From: an uncultured Planctomycetaceae bacterium
Lineage (GTDB): Bacteria; Planctomycetota; Planctomycetia; Pirellulales; Pirellulaceae
Length of the DNA stretch: 42,399 bases
Reading direction: 5' to 3'
NCBI GenBank assembly: GCA_903927685.1
Contig: CAIYOB010000722.1
Location: 1-42,399 of the forward strand
Part shown: piece by piece, positions 35,976 to 42,399 of the stretch
Layout of the letters: every line of letters starts with the position of its first letter
Position numbering within the stretch: the first letter of the stretch is position 1
Position numbers and translations under genes: made by a program
Notes under the pieces: generated by a model
What the model was told of the DNA's origin: nothing
Databases searched by the model: none
The model's input: only the letters and a program-made list of their open reading frames with translations

Positions 35976-36381
35976 GAGTCAGTTCCTTCCAAGAACGGTG
36001 CAGAATCACTGATGGCGGCCAGGACCATCGGGAACACGGTATGGCGCAAGCGACTGGCCCTCGTTGCGAATTCAAGAGTATACCACGCCGAGCCACGGCG
36101 TGCCTCAGCTTCAGCGGATCGGCAACCGGTGGTTCCCGGCGGCAAGAATCGCCACCCGGCAGCCGGCGACAGCGGTATGCGGGGCAACCGCCAAGGGCCG
36201 TTCGCCGCCCCCCGCACAGTTTGTCCGATTTAACGCTCGGTCAGAATGCAGGTAGGACGGATTGGCAATCCGTCCTACGCCCCGCACAGTCTGCCTGGTT
36301 TAACGCTCGGTCAGAACTCGGCTGAACTGCCGCTGCGAACAGGCCGATAAGCCGGATAGGCTTCAAGACGGGATCAATCCG
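35976..36381. other. 406-base gap with a second repeat type, no gene seen
   Basis: No gene is seen apart from promoters that must lie here for both flanking genes. Bases 36091-36118 carry a small hairpin (GCCGAGCCACGGC). The structured repeat at 36211-36316 takes up the last part. No sigma-70 promoter could be picked with confidence. Confidence 0.6.
36211..36316. repeat. Palindrome flanked by 36-base direct repeats
   Basis: Direct repeats at 36211-36246 and 36281-36316 begin CCCGCACAGT and end TAACGCTCGGTCAGAA, with 4 mismatches in 36. Between them lies a perfect palindrome, GTAGGACGGATTG at 36252-36264, one G, then its complement at 36266-36278. The palindrome is a sequence type I recognise as recurrent in Pirellula-group genomes; this recollection should be checked. 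Confidence 0.85.
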
Positions 36382-36567
36382 ATGTTCAACACACTCCGGA
36401 TCCACGACATGGTTGCAGACGAGATCGGCCGGATACTGGCGGAAGACGGGGTTGATTTGACCGCCGACGAATTGGCAGCGCTCCGCGAGTTCATCGAAGA
36501 GCTCGAAAGCGACACGGACGGCGTCGAGCCGCTGGAAGTGCTGCGCCCGCTGCGGGAAGCCGCGTGA
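36382..36567 (+). CDS. Small acidic protein of unknown function
   Basis: A 61-residue protein reading MFNTLRIHDMVADEIGRILAEDG. It is strongly acidic and predicted almost fully helical, with a helix-turn-helix-like spacing and LTADELAALREFIEELES in the middle. No signal peptide. A GACGGGAT sequence before the ATG is a poor ribosome-binding site. I do not recognise it. It lies directly after a repeat and before a hairpin terminator, which supports a real short transcript, but coding is not proven. Confidence 0.5.
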   Translation: MFNTLRIHDMVADEIGRILAEDGVDLTADELAALREFIEELESDTDGVEPLEVLRPLREAA

Positions 36568-36598
36568 ATCGGTGCGGTTGCACCGTCGCCAAACGAAA

Positions 36599-36633
36599 AC
36601 ACCCTTCCCGAACTTGAGTCACAGGAAGGGTGT
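36599..36633 (-). terminator. Rho-independent terminator after the RRM gene
   Basis: Arms ACACCCTTCC (36599-36608) and GGAAGGGTGT (36624-36633) form a 10-base-pair stem with a 15-base loop. On the minus strand the stem is followed directly by TTTTCGTTT, fitting termination of the glycine-rich RNA-binding gene. It may also serve the plus-strand small ORF. Confidence 0.75.
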
Positions 36634-36664
36634 CATGAGTTCTAACTAATTACCGGGCTGGCAC

Positions 36665-36691
36665 TTGCTAGCCGGGTAGTTGCTAGCCGGG
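36665..36691. repeat. Tandem TTGCTAGCCGGG motif
   Basis: TTGCTAGCCGGG occurs at 36665-36676 and 36680-36691 (period 15), with a decayed third copy starting TTGCCGG at 36694. It lies just downstream of the RRM gene stop codon. Only two full copies, so not a CRISPR. Confidence 0.6.
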
Positions 36692-36702
36692 CATTTGCCG
36701 GT

Positions 36703-37062
36703 CTAGTATCGCCGGCCGCCGCCGTAGCCGCCGCCACCGCCGGACCGACCGCCGCCGCCCGACCGACCGCCACCGCCGTATCCGCCGCGGCCGCCACCGC
36801 CGCCGCCACGGTCTTCGCGCGGGCGAGCTTCGTTGACGGTCAACGCCCGTCCGTCCACTTCCTTACCGTTCAGGCCGTCGATCGCCGCTTGAGCTTCCTG
36901 GTCGCTGCTCATCTCGACGAAGCCGAAGCCCTTGGAACGTCCCGTGTCCCGGTCGCTGATCACCTGGGCGGAGGTAACCGTTCCGAACGCCTCAAACAGC
37001 CGTTGCAGATCGCTGTCCGAGGTGTTGTAGGTAAGATTGCCGACATACAACTTTTTAGCCAC
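36703..37062 (-). CDS. Glycine-rich RNA-recognition-motif protein
   Basis: A 119-residue protein. Residues 1-80 are an RRM: KKLYVGNLTYNT is RNP2 and KGFGFVEM is RNP1. The tail is a glycine-rich RGG/GGY region (about 85-119), as in cold-shock RNA-binding proteins of cyanobacteria and planctomycetes. It would bind single-stranded RNA and tune mRNA folding in the cold. The start is GTG at 37062, with the strong site AAGGAGG six bases before it. It is followed by a tandem motif and a terminator, so it is a single-gene transcript. Glycine content makes exact domain ends approximate. Confidence 0.95.
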   Translation of the reverse strand: MAKKLYVGNLTYNTSDSDLQRLFEAFGTVTSAQVISDRDTGRSKGFGFVEMSSDQEAQAAIDGLNGKEVDGRALTVNEARPREDRGGGGGGRGGYGGGGRSGGGGRSGGGGGYGGGRRY

Positions 37063-37278
37063 TTTGGGCCTCCTTCAAAAAAACCGCAACACACGCAAGA
37101 CCCAACACGGGCTAATGCTGCTGCAGACTCCTCCATTAGATCGAACGCGAAAGAAAAGGCAAGAGGGACTTGCCGGATGTCGCCTGGAAACTGTCCCGAG
37201 CCGGCGAATGCCGAAAAACGGCCTCCGGCCCGGCGCCGGGCCTGGCCATCGGCGGCTCGGAGCGTTGCCAGGGGCTGG

Positions 37279-37737
37279 TCAAGGTTCTTCAGCGGGCGTT
37301 ACGGCTGCCTGCGGCGGCAGGGACGGCAGCCAGGTGCGGCGAAGGTGGTCGAACAAGTGCTCCCATTTGGAACGTTGCTGGTCGTCCAGGACTTGCCCGA
37401 TCTCGCGCCGGATGGCATCCAGTTCCGCCTCGACTTCCGGCTGGACACGGACTCGGATCCGCAGTAAGACTTGCTGACGCTTGGCGATAATCTGCTCGAT
37501 GCTCCGGAGTTGGTCGTCGCTCAGCTGCAACGGCCGCCGCAGGCGCTGAGCGACCTTCCCCGGCATGGCCTCGGGGTGGTGGATCGATTCGAGCAGGCCT
37601 CGCCGGACTCCGAGCAAGGTGACGCCGACGCCGGCGGCGAAGCCCGATCCAAACACAATCAGCCACAGCAGCCAGTTCAGCCAGCGGCGGCGCGGCGGGG
37701 TGCGGAGTGGGAGCGGCGGGGCGAGGGAAGTGTTCAT
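37279..37737 (-). CDS. Membrane-anchored Spy/CnrX-like periplasmic sensor
   Basis: A 152-residue protein. A membrane helix at residues 19-43 (WLNWLLWLIVFGSGFAAGVGVTLLG) is followed by a helical periplasmic domain. QLSDDQLRSIEQIIAKRQQVLLRI and QVLDDQQRSKWEHLFDHL carry the L-x-x-x-Q pattern of the Spy/LTxxQ and heavy-metal sensor fold. The ATG overlaps the upstream gene's stop as ATGA. In the CnrYXH system a related anchored protein senses metal and releases an anti-sigma factor; here the neighbours suggest the same layout, by analogy only. Confidence 0.7.
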   Translation of the reverse strand: MNTSLAPPLPLRTPPRRRWLNWLLWLIVFGSGFAAGVGVTLLGVRRGLLESIHHPEAMPGKVAQRLRRPLQLSDDQLRSIEQIIAKRQQVLLRIRVRVQPEVEAELDAIRREIGQVLDDQQRSKWEHLFDHLRRTWLPSLPPQAAVTPAEEP

Positions 37738-38012
37738 TGCATCACCGGCAGGATGGGCTGAAACAGGCATGCCAAGGGGTCGGACGCGAGGACGCCCTGA
37801 TACGACGCCACGCTGAGCACGGATACGGCGACCGCGAGGGACAGCGCCGAGGCCAGCCACAGCGTTCCGTCTCTCGCCGCGGGGCGGTCGCCTCTCGGGC
37901 GTACCGACGGTCGCAATGTGGCGAGCACGCGTTCGGCCACATCGACGACGGGCACCGGCTCGCGACGGGCCAGTTCGGCCAGGGATTCGAATTCGTTCCA
38001 GCGGTCGCTCAT
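37734..38012 (-). CDS. Single-TM small protein, candidate anti-sigma factor
   Basis: A 92-residue protein. Residues 1-50 are cytoplasmic in prediction (MSDRWNEFESLAELARREPV), followed by a membrane helix at 51-71 (LWLASALSLAVAVSVLSVASY) and a short outer tail. Size, topology and position directly after the ECF sigma gene fit a short anti-sigma factor such as CnrY. Start overlaps the sigma gene stop as ATGA (38009-38012), and its stop overlaps the next gene's start in the same way. No sequence family is recognised. Confidence 0.7.
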   Translation of the reverse strand: MSDRWNEFESLAELARREPVPVVDVAERVLATLRPSVRPRGDRPAARDGTLWLASALSLAVAVSVLSVASYQGVLASDPLACLFQPILPVMQ

Positions 38013-38740
38013 GGTGTTTCTCCCCGGGCTTCCCATAATCGCCGCAACCGGCGGCGGGCGCGAAATGCCTGGACCTTGACCAGCGATTCGCTCCAGCCGG
38101 TCAGCCCGGCGATCTCGGTCACCGAGCACTGCTCCAAGTACATCAGCGTGATGACCAGCCGGTCGCGCGGCGCCAATTGAGCCAGCAGACCGTGCACCGT
38201 CTCCGCCGCCTCGCGCTGGGCGCCGCCCGCCTCGGCGTTGTCGATCGCCGCGTCCGGTGACTCGTCCAGCGGCACTTCGCGTTCCCGCCGGCGCCGGCCC
38301 TTCCAGTATCGATAGCCGACGCGGGTGGCGATGCGCCGCAGCCAATGCGAAAAAGGGGCCCGCCCCTGATAGCCGTTCAGTCCCAGATAGGCTTCCACAA
38401 ACACATCGTGAACCAGTTCTTCCCACAGTTGCCGCTGACGTGTGAACCGCCACATCGTCACGCCGATCGTCTGTTGATGGCGTCTCACCAGCCGGGCGTA
38501 GGCGTCCTGGTCGCCGCCCAGCGACGCCTGCACATCGGCCCAATCGGCCGGGTCGGCCACCGGCGTAGCGCCGGCGGTCCCCCGGCCGGCCCAGTCCGCC
38601 GCGGGCGTCGCCAAAGCGGCGCCCGCCTGCTCGGGCGACAGGGCAGACCCGAACCATTGGCGCAACGCCGCCGGGAGTCCGTTGTCGAGCAACCACGGAC
38701 TCCCGGCGATTTGAACGGCGAGTGGAACGCTTCCGTTCAT
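38009..38740 (-). CDS. ECF sigma factor of the envelope-stress cassette
   Basis: A 243-residue sigma-70 family protein. Region 2 is DAYARLVRRHQQTIGVTMWRFTRQRQLWEELVHDVFVEAY, with YQGRAPFSHWLRRIATRVGYRYW following. Region 4 is LAPRDRLVITLMYLEQCSVTEIAGLTGWSESLVKVQAFRARRRLRRL. The first ~65 residues are extra for an ECF factor; a GTG near the ADPADW segment would give a standard length, but the ATG lies only 2 bases after the stop of the Spy-like gene, arguing for coupling. It is probably held by the small membrane protein encoded next and released on metal or envelope stress. Confidence 0.9.
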   Translation of the reverse strand: MNGSVPLAVQIAGSPWLLDNGLPAALRQWFGSALSPEQAGAALATPAADWAGRGTAGATPVADPADWADVQASLGGDQDAYARLVRRHQQTIGVTMWRFTRQRQLWEELVHDVFVEAYLGLNGYQGRAPFSHWLRRIATRVGYRYWKGRRRREREVPLDESPDAAIDNAEAGGAQREAAETVHGLLAQLAPRDRLVITLMYLEQCSVTEIAGLTGWSESLVKVQAFRARRRLRRLWEARGETP

Positions 38741-38742
38741 GG

Positions 38743-39240
38743 CTATTGGCCGGCTTGCTCCAGGAACCGGCCGACGGCTTGATCCTGGTCGGCGATGAAC
38801 TGGCCGATGCGTTTCCGCTGTTGCTCCGTCAGGATTGGCGCGAGCTGATTCCGCAGTTTGGCGGCCTTGACCGAAGCCTCGGCGATCTGCGTGCCCAATT
38901 CCGCGGCGGCGGCGCGAATCTGCTCGTCGCTCTGGCCCTGCAGCACCGCATCGCGCAAGACGACGCGTTTGTCACGGACACTCTTGACGGTCTGGGCAAT
39001 CTGAGCCCGGTGACCCACCAGCACGTCGCGAATCTGGCGCCGCTGCTCCGCCGTCAGCTCCAATTCCGACCGCAGGACCAGCAGGCGTCCCAGGCTGGCG
39101 GTGACCAAACGTCCCAGCGGCGTGTTCGCCGCGGGCCCCTTGAGCCAGCCCGCTCCCGGGGCGGACGCAGGGCCGGAAGCCCATCCCGCGGTGGCCAAGC
39201 CGGCCGCGACAACACCTACCATCGTCAAATGTCGAAACAT
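38743..39240 (-). CDS. Periplasmic LTxxQ/Spy-like protein
   Basis: A 165-residue secreted protein with a signal peptide (residues 1-24, ending ASGPASA). The mature chain is helical and has LTAEQRRQIRDVLVGHRAQIAQTV and LTEQQRKRIGQFIADQ, the twin L-T-x-x-Q motifs of the Spy/CpxP family. Such proteins act as periplasmic chaperones or metal sensors. AAGGAG lies 7 bases before the ATG. It heads the four-gene cassette, and the sigma gene begins 2 bases after its stop. Probably an output and sensor of the sigma factor's own regulon. Confidence 0.83.
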   Translation of the reverse strand: MFRHLTMVGVVAAGLATAGWASGPASAPGAGWLKGPAANTPLGRLVTASLGRLLVLRSELELTAEQRRQIRDVLVGHRAQIAQTVKSVRDKRVVLRDAVLQGQSDEQIRAAAAELGTQIAEASVKAAKLRNQLAPILTEQQRKRIGQFIADQDQAVGRFLEQAGQ

Positions 39241-39725
39241 CGTTCTGCTCCTTAGAAATGTGATTCTGTCTTGTTTTGCCGATTCTTCCAACCCGATATG
39301 CTGCCGGCTTGCGGATCGGTTTCATCCCCTTAGTGGCCCGGCGCCGCTCCCCGGTTACAGTCCGGGAGCGTTGATTATCGTTGGCTGCGGCGGTCTGCGC
39401 CGCGGCTGCCGCCGCGCAGGTCCTTGCGACGGCGGTCTTTGGGATCATTCTGGGCCAGCGGACCGGACGTAAATCTCGATGCCAATGGGTTTTTCTTTAC
39501 CGTTCGCGGTTTACACACCCAGTTGATCCGGTAAAATAGAACCGTGCGAAATGGACGCGCGAGACCACCTTCGCCGCCCCTGATTCGAGACCAGAAAACG
39601 CACTCCTGCAACCGCGATCCCCCGCAGATTGACCGAGCGAGTTGGCGGCAAGCCGGCGCCCTTCGCCCCGGAAATGAATATTCGTCCTGTTCGACTCAAG
39701 CCCCCTGAGTTCATTGGAAGTCTCG
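39241..39725. other. 485-base divergent gap, no gene seen
   Basis: The divergent promoter region of the sigma cassette (minus) and the exporter (plus). One candidate sigma-70 promoter is listed separately. GC-rich inverted segments near 39390-39420 (TGCGGCGG..CCGCCGCGCA) could form a hairpin. No open frame looks like a gene. Confidence 0.6.
39510..39537 (+). promoter_or_regulatory. Candidate sigma-70 promoter for the adaptor-permease genes
   Basis: TTTACA at 39510-39515 (5 of 6 with the consensus) and TAAAAT at 39532-39537 (5 of 6), with a 16-base spacer. It lies about 190 bases before the adaptor start. In GC-rich DNA this match is suggestive only. Confidence 0.4.
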
Positions 39726-41564
39726 ATGAGTTACGCGACGGAATATGCCTTGCGCCCCGGAACAACCCCGGAGTCCGCTCAGCTGCCGGACTCGCCGGAC
39801 GAAGCTCAACGCGACGCGGCGAAGACCGGCAATGCAACCGCGAGGCCGACTCCTCGCCCCCAGAGCCTTGACCGATCCTCGGTGCGTACGGGGGTCAACT
39901 GGCGTCGCTGGCTGGTTCTCGCCGTGCTCGGCGTCAGCGGCATCAGCGCGGCCTTCCTGGGGATCCAGTGGTTCAGCAATCAAGGGCCGGCGCCGACCCA
40001 GCCGTTGATCTTCCACACGGTCACGCCGGGCCAACTGCCGATTACCGTCACCGAGCGAGGAAACCTGGAGAGCCAGAGTAATATCGAGATCCTGTGCGAA
40101 GTGGATGACATCGAGGGCGACGGGATCATGGGGACCGCGATCATCTTCATCGTTCCCAACGGCACCTCGGTCAAGGAAGGAGACACGCTGGTTGAATTTG
40201 ACAAGACCGGCCACCAGGAACGCCTGGACCGCCAGATTCTGGCCACCGAGGAAGCTCGGGCCACGCAGATCCAAGCCCACGCCAAGTACGAAAACCAGAT
40301 GTCCCAGAACGAGACCCTGCTGGCGGATGCCAAGCTGGACGTGGAACTGGCGAAGCTCGAGCAGGAGATGTTCGTCGACGAAGAGAAGGGGACGTATCAG
40401 CTGGAGGTGGAAGCCATCGAACGGCAGATCGAGGACGTCAACAACGAGATCCTGGGGGCCCAGGCCGCCCTGGAACTGAAGCTGAACGAGAATAGCGGGA
40501 TCAAGACGCTCTTCAAGCTGGGATACGCGGGCAAGCACCAACTGGATCAGAGTGAACTTGACTTGCTGCAGTCCAAGAGTCAGTACGCGGCCAAGGTGAA
40601 CAAGCTGGACACGCAGATCGCGACGCTGAAAAAGAAGCGGAAATACGAAAAGCGGATGGAGGAACTGAAGCTCAAGGGCAAGTTGGAAACGGCGGTGCGG
40701 AAAGTCGGGCAAGTCGAGCGCAACAACGACGCTTTGTTGGCGCAAGCCAAGGCCGTCAAGGATGCGGCGGACGAGTTCATGACCAAGGCGCAGGAACGAC
40801 TGGAACGGTATCAGAAGCAGGTCAAACTGTGCACCATCACGGCCCCGCAGGACGGAATGGTCGCCTACGCTACGGCTGACCGATACTACGGGGAAGAAAT
40901 CCGCGAGGGCGCCACCGTCCGCCCGCGGCAGAAGATCCTGTCCCTGCCGAATCTGTCCATCATGCAGGTCAAGACTTCCGTGCACGAGTCGGTCTTGGAC
41001 CAGGTCAAGCCGGATTTGGCGGTGGGCATCCGCGTCGATGCGTTTCCGGACCGCCTGCACCCCGGCACCGTCAAGTCGGTCGCAGTCCTGCCGGAACAGG
41101 GCGGTTATTTCGGTTCGGACACCAAGGTCTACCAGACCGTCATCACGATCGACGAGCCGGTCGAGCGGTTGAAACCCGGCATGACCGCCGTCGCCGAAAT
41201 CCACGTCGACCGCCTGGAAAACGTCCTGACCGTTCCCGTTCAAGCGATCGTGCAGGTCGGCAAGGAATCCGCCTGTTACGTGGCCGAGTCGCAGGAGGAA
41301 ATCCCGCAACGGCGGGTCGTCAAGCTGGGACGCACCAATGACAAGCTGGTGCAAATCCTGGACGGCGTCGGGCCGGGCCAGCACGTCGTACTCAACCCGA
41401 TGGCCATCGCCGAGGAAACAACCAAGTCGGCCGACACGCCGGAGCAGCAGCCGGAAAAGACGCCCGAGCAGATCTCCGCAGCGCCTGGACGTCCGGCCCC
41501 CGCCGCGGCGGCCGCCGAGCCCCCGCGCGCTGCCGTCGCGAACGTGACCACCAAGGCATCGTGA
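39726..41564 (+). CDS. MacA/HlyD-like periplasmic adaptor with long coiled coil
   Basis: A 612-residue adaptor. The N terminus is a ~50-residue Pro/Ser-rich cytoplasmic stretch, then a membrane helix (WLVLAVLGVSGISAAFLGIQWF). A split lipoyl domain (VTERGNLESQSNIEILCEVDD) surrounds an unusually long helical hairpin, roughly residues 150-370, rich in Glu/Lys/Gln. CTITAPQDGMVAYA closes the lipoyl domain, and LKPGMTAVAEIHVDRLENVLTVPVQAI is the beta-barrel. The Pro/Ala tail is disordered. It would link a permease to an outer-membrane duct. The ATG at 39726 has GGAAG upstream; a TTG at 39714 is also possible. The permease gene starts 3 bases after its stop. Confidence 0.92.
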   Translation: MSYATEYALRPGTTPESAQLPDSPDEAQRDAAKTGNATARPTPRPQSLDRSSVRTGVNWRRWLVLAVLGVSGISAAFLGIQWFSNQGPAPTQPLIFHTVTPGQLPITVTERGNLESQSNIEILCEVDDIEGDGIMGTAIIFIVPNGTSVKEGDTLVEFDKTGHQERLDRQILATEEARATQIQAHAKYENQMSQNETLLADAKLDVELAKLEQEMFVDEEKGTYQLEVEAIERQIEDVNNEILGAQAALELKLNENSGIKTLFKLGYAGKHQLDQSELDLLQSKSQYAAKVNKLDTQIATLKKKRKYEKRMEELKLKGKLETAVRKVGQVERNNDALLAQAKAVKDAADEFMTKAQERLERYQKQVKLCTITAPQDGMVAYATADRYYGEEIREGATVRPRQKILSLPNLSIMQVKTSVHESVLDQVKPDLAVGIRVDAFPDRLHPGTVKSVAVLPEQGGYFGSDTKVYQTVITIDEPVERLKPGMTAVAEIHVDRLENVLTVPVQAIVQVGKESACYVAESQEEIPQRRVVKLGRTNDKLVQILDGVGPGQHVVLNPMAIAEETTKSADTPEQQPEKTPEQISAAPGRPAPAAAAAEPPRAAVANVTTKAS

Positions 41565-41567
41565 CGC

Positions 41568-42399
41568 ATGTGGTTGAAAATCTTCGAGCTGTCCGTCCGG
41601 AATTTGCTGCTCAACAAGCTCCGCAGCTTGTTGACCATGCTGGGCACCATTCTGGGCGTCAGCTCGGTGATTGCGATGCTGGCCATCGGCGAAGGCTCGA
41701 AGCGAAAAGCCGTCGAACAGATCCGTCAGTTGGGTGCGGCGAATGTCATCGTCCGAAGCGTCAAGCCGGGCGACGACGACCGCCGCGACGGCGGCGGCAG
41801 CAGCAGCGGCACCAGCAGCCAGCGCCAGGTCAGCCGCGTGGCCGAGTACGGCTTGAAGTACGCCGACTTCGACGTCCTGAAAGCGAATCTCCCGACCGTC
41901 GAGCGGGCGGTGCCCGTGGCGATGGTCCGGAAGAACGCCCAGTACGGCCGGCACCGGATCGCCAACGCGCGGATCCTCGGCACGACGCCGGAATATGAGA
42001 CGATCAAACACTTGTCGATCCGGCGCGGCCGCTTTCTGACCGCCGTCGACGAGGCCACGACGGCCAATGTCGCGGTCCTGGCCGCCGGCGCCGCCGAGCG
42101 GCTGTTCTCCTACGAGGACCCGATCGGCAAGCCGTTGTTGTTGGGCGACGGGGCCTACGTCGTGGTCGGCGTGCTGCAGCCGCAGGACAGCGGGGGCGCC
42201 GTCCAGGGGGCGATCGGCGCCCAGGACTTGAACAACGACATCTACATTCCGCTCAGTTCGGCGCGCAGCCGGTTCGGCGAATTACAGGTCATTGTCCGGA
42301 CCGGAGGCCGGGACTACGAACGCACACAGCTGAGCGAAATCACCCTGACGCTGCACGACGAGACCCTGGTCAGCGCCACCGCCGACATGGTCCGCAGAC
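41568..42399 (+). CDS. MacB-like ABC transporter permease, 3' truncated
   Basis: An FtsX/MacB-type permease cut by the window end after about 277 residues. The N terminus MWLKIFELSVRNLLLNKLRS leads into the first membrane helix (LLTMLGTILGVSSVIAMLAIG). A periplasmic MacB core domain then follows (NVIVRSVKPGDDDRRDG, with a Gly/Ser-rich insertion; RILGTTPEYE; GRFLTAVDEATTANVAVLAAGAAERLF). The ATG lies 3 bases after the adaptor stop. Unlike E. coli MacB, it has no fused ATPase domain. The ATPase partner is probably encoded just beyond the window; the only ATPase here is at 8225-8998. Confidence 0.92.
   Translation, partial: MWLKIFELSVRNLLLNKLRSLLTMLGTILGVSSVIAMLAIGEGSKRKAVEQIRQLGAANVIVRSVKPGDDDRRDGGGSSSGTSSQRQVSRVAEYGLKYADFDVLKANLPTVERAVPVAMVRKNAQYGRHRIANARILGTTPEYETIKHLSIRRGRFLTAVDEATTANVAVLAAGAAERLFSYEDPIGKPLLLGDGAYVVVGVLQPQDSGGAVQGAIGAQDLNNDIYIPLSSARSRFGELQVIVRTGGRDYERTQLSEITLTLHDETLVSATADMVRR

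Noticed and set aside
36665..36700. Possible CRISPR-like array at the tandem TTGCTAGCCGGG motif
   Set aside because: Only two full 12-base copies with 3-base spacers, and no cas genes in the window.
36703..37062. Eukaryotic contamination suggested by an RRM with an RGG-type tail
   Set aside because: Glycine-rich RRM proteins are common in planctomycetes and cyanobacteria, and the gene has a strong bacterial ribosome-binding site and terminator.
39711..42011. A 766-codon minus-strand open frame opposite the adaptor and permease
   Set aside because: Leu/Asp/Val/Arg-biased shadow caused by codon bias of the plus-strand genes; no family motif.

Overview
The window looks like chromosomal DNA of a planctomycete, most likely a Pirellulales-type lineage. 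This rests on gene content: formylglycine sulfatases beside a ceramidase-like protein, Tat-exported sugar isomerase/epimerase proteins, VCBS-repeat and 'CPFC' proteins, an ECF sigma factor next to a Ser/Thr kinase with a beta-propeller tail, and GC-rich coding with heavy antisense ORF shadowing. No rRNA, tRNA, CRISPR array, phage gene or transposase was seen. The taxonomic call is inference from gene content only.

Layout. 1-3253 (+): two sulfatases, the first cut by the window edge and carrying a G-run frameshift. 3502-8998 (-): ABC ATPase, TolC-type channel, Tat-exported molybdopterin oxidoreductase and a neutral-ceramidase-like protein. 9229-9720 (+): a low-molecular-weight phosphatase that overlaps tail to tail with the next run. 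9655-16106 (-): sugar isomerase, sigma-54 response regulator, DUF2339, DUF3999 and a FabG-like reductase, with short gaps or overlaps. 16359-17120 (+): SprT-like metallopeptidase. 17178-17675 (-): a secreted unknown. 17926-21308 (+): ECF sigma factor, small unknown protein, Ser/Thr kinase.

21395-32463 (-) is a six-gene run: a YdiJ-type FAD/Fe-S 2-hydroxyacid dehydrogenase, a HydB/NuoEF-like FMN/Fe-S flavoprotein, a HoxU-GltD-like FAD/Fe-S protein, a HEAT-like 'CPFC' protein, a DUF3299 protein and a GT39-type glycosyltransferase. The first three together look like an NAD-linked, possibly electron-bifurcating hydroxyacid-oxidising complex. This is the best candidate for an undescribed system in the window. 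33191-35975 holds a VCBS-repeat protein and a second Tat-exported sugar isomerase. 36382-37062 holds a 61-residue ORF and a glycine-rich RRM protein. 37279-39240 (-) is a four-gene envelope-stress cassette: LTxxQ/Spy-like protein, ECF sigma factor, single-TM protein, and membrane-anchored Spy-like protein. 39726-42399 (+) is a MacA-like adaptor and a truncated MacB-like permease.

Scattered through the window is a palindromic repeat family built on the core GGGGTCGAGTGCAGCG. It has five loci (3311-3456, 6221-6296, 22403-22473, 32604-32682, 35021-35098). One locus is a double copy read in frame inside the glycosyltransferase gene, and two others lie at or over stop codons. A second palindrome-plus-direct-repeat element (36211-36316) and a 151-bp element with perfect 30-bp inverted ends (34748-34898) fill other gaps.
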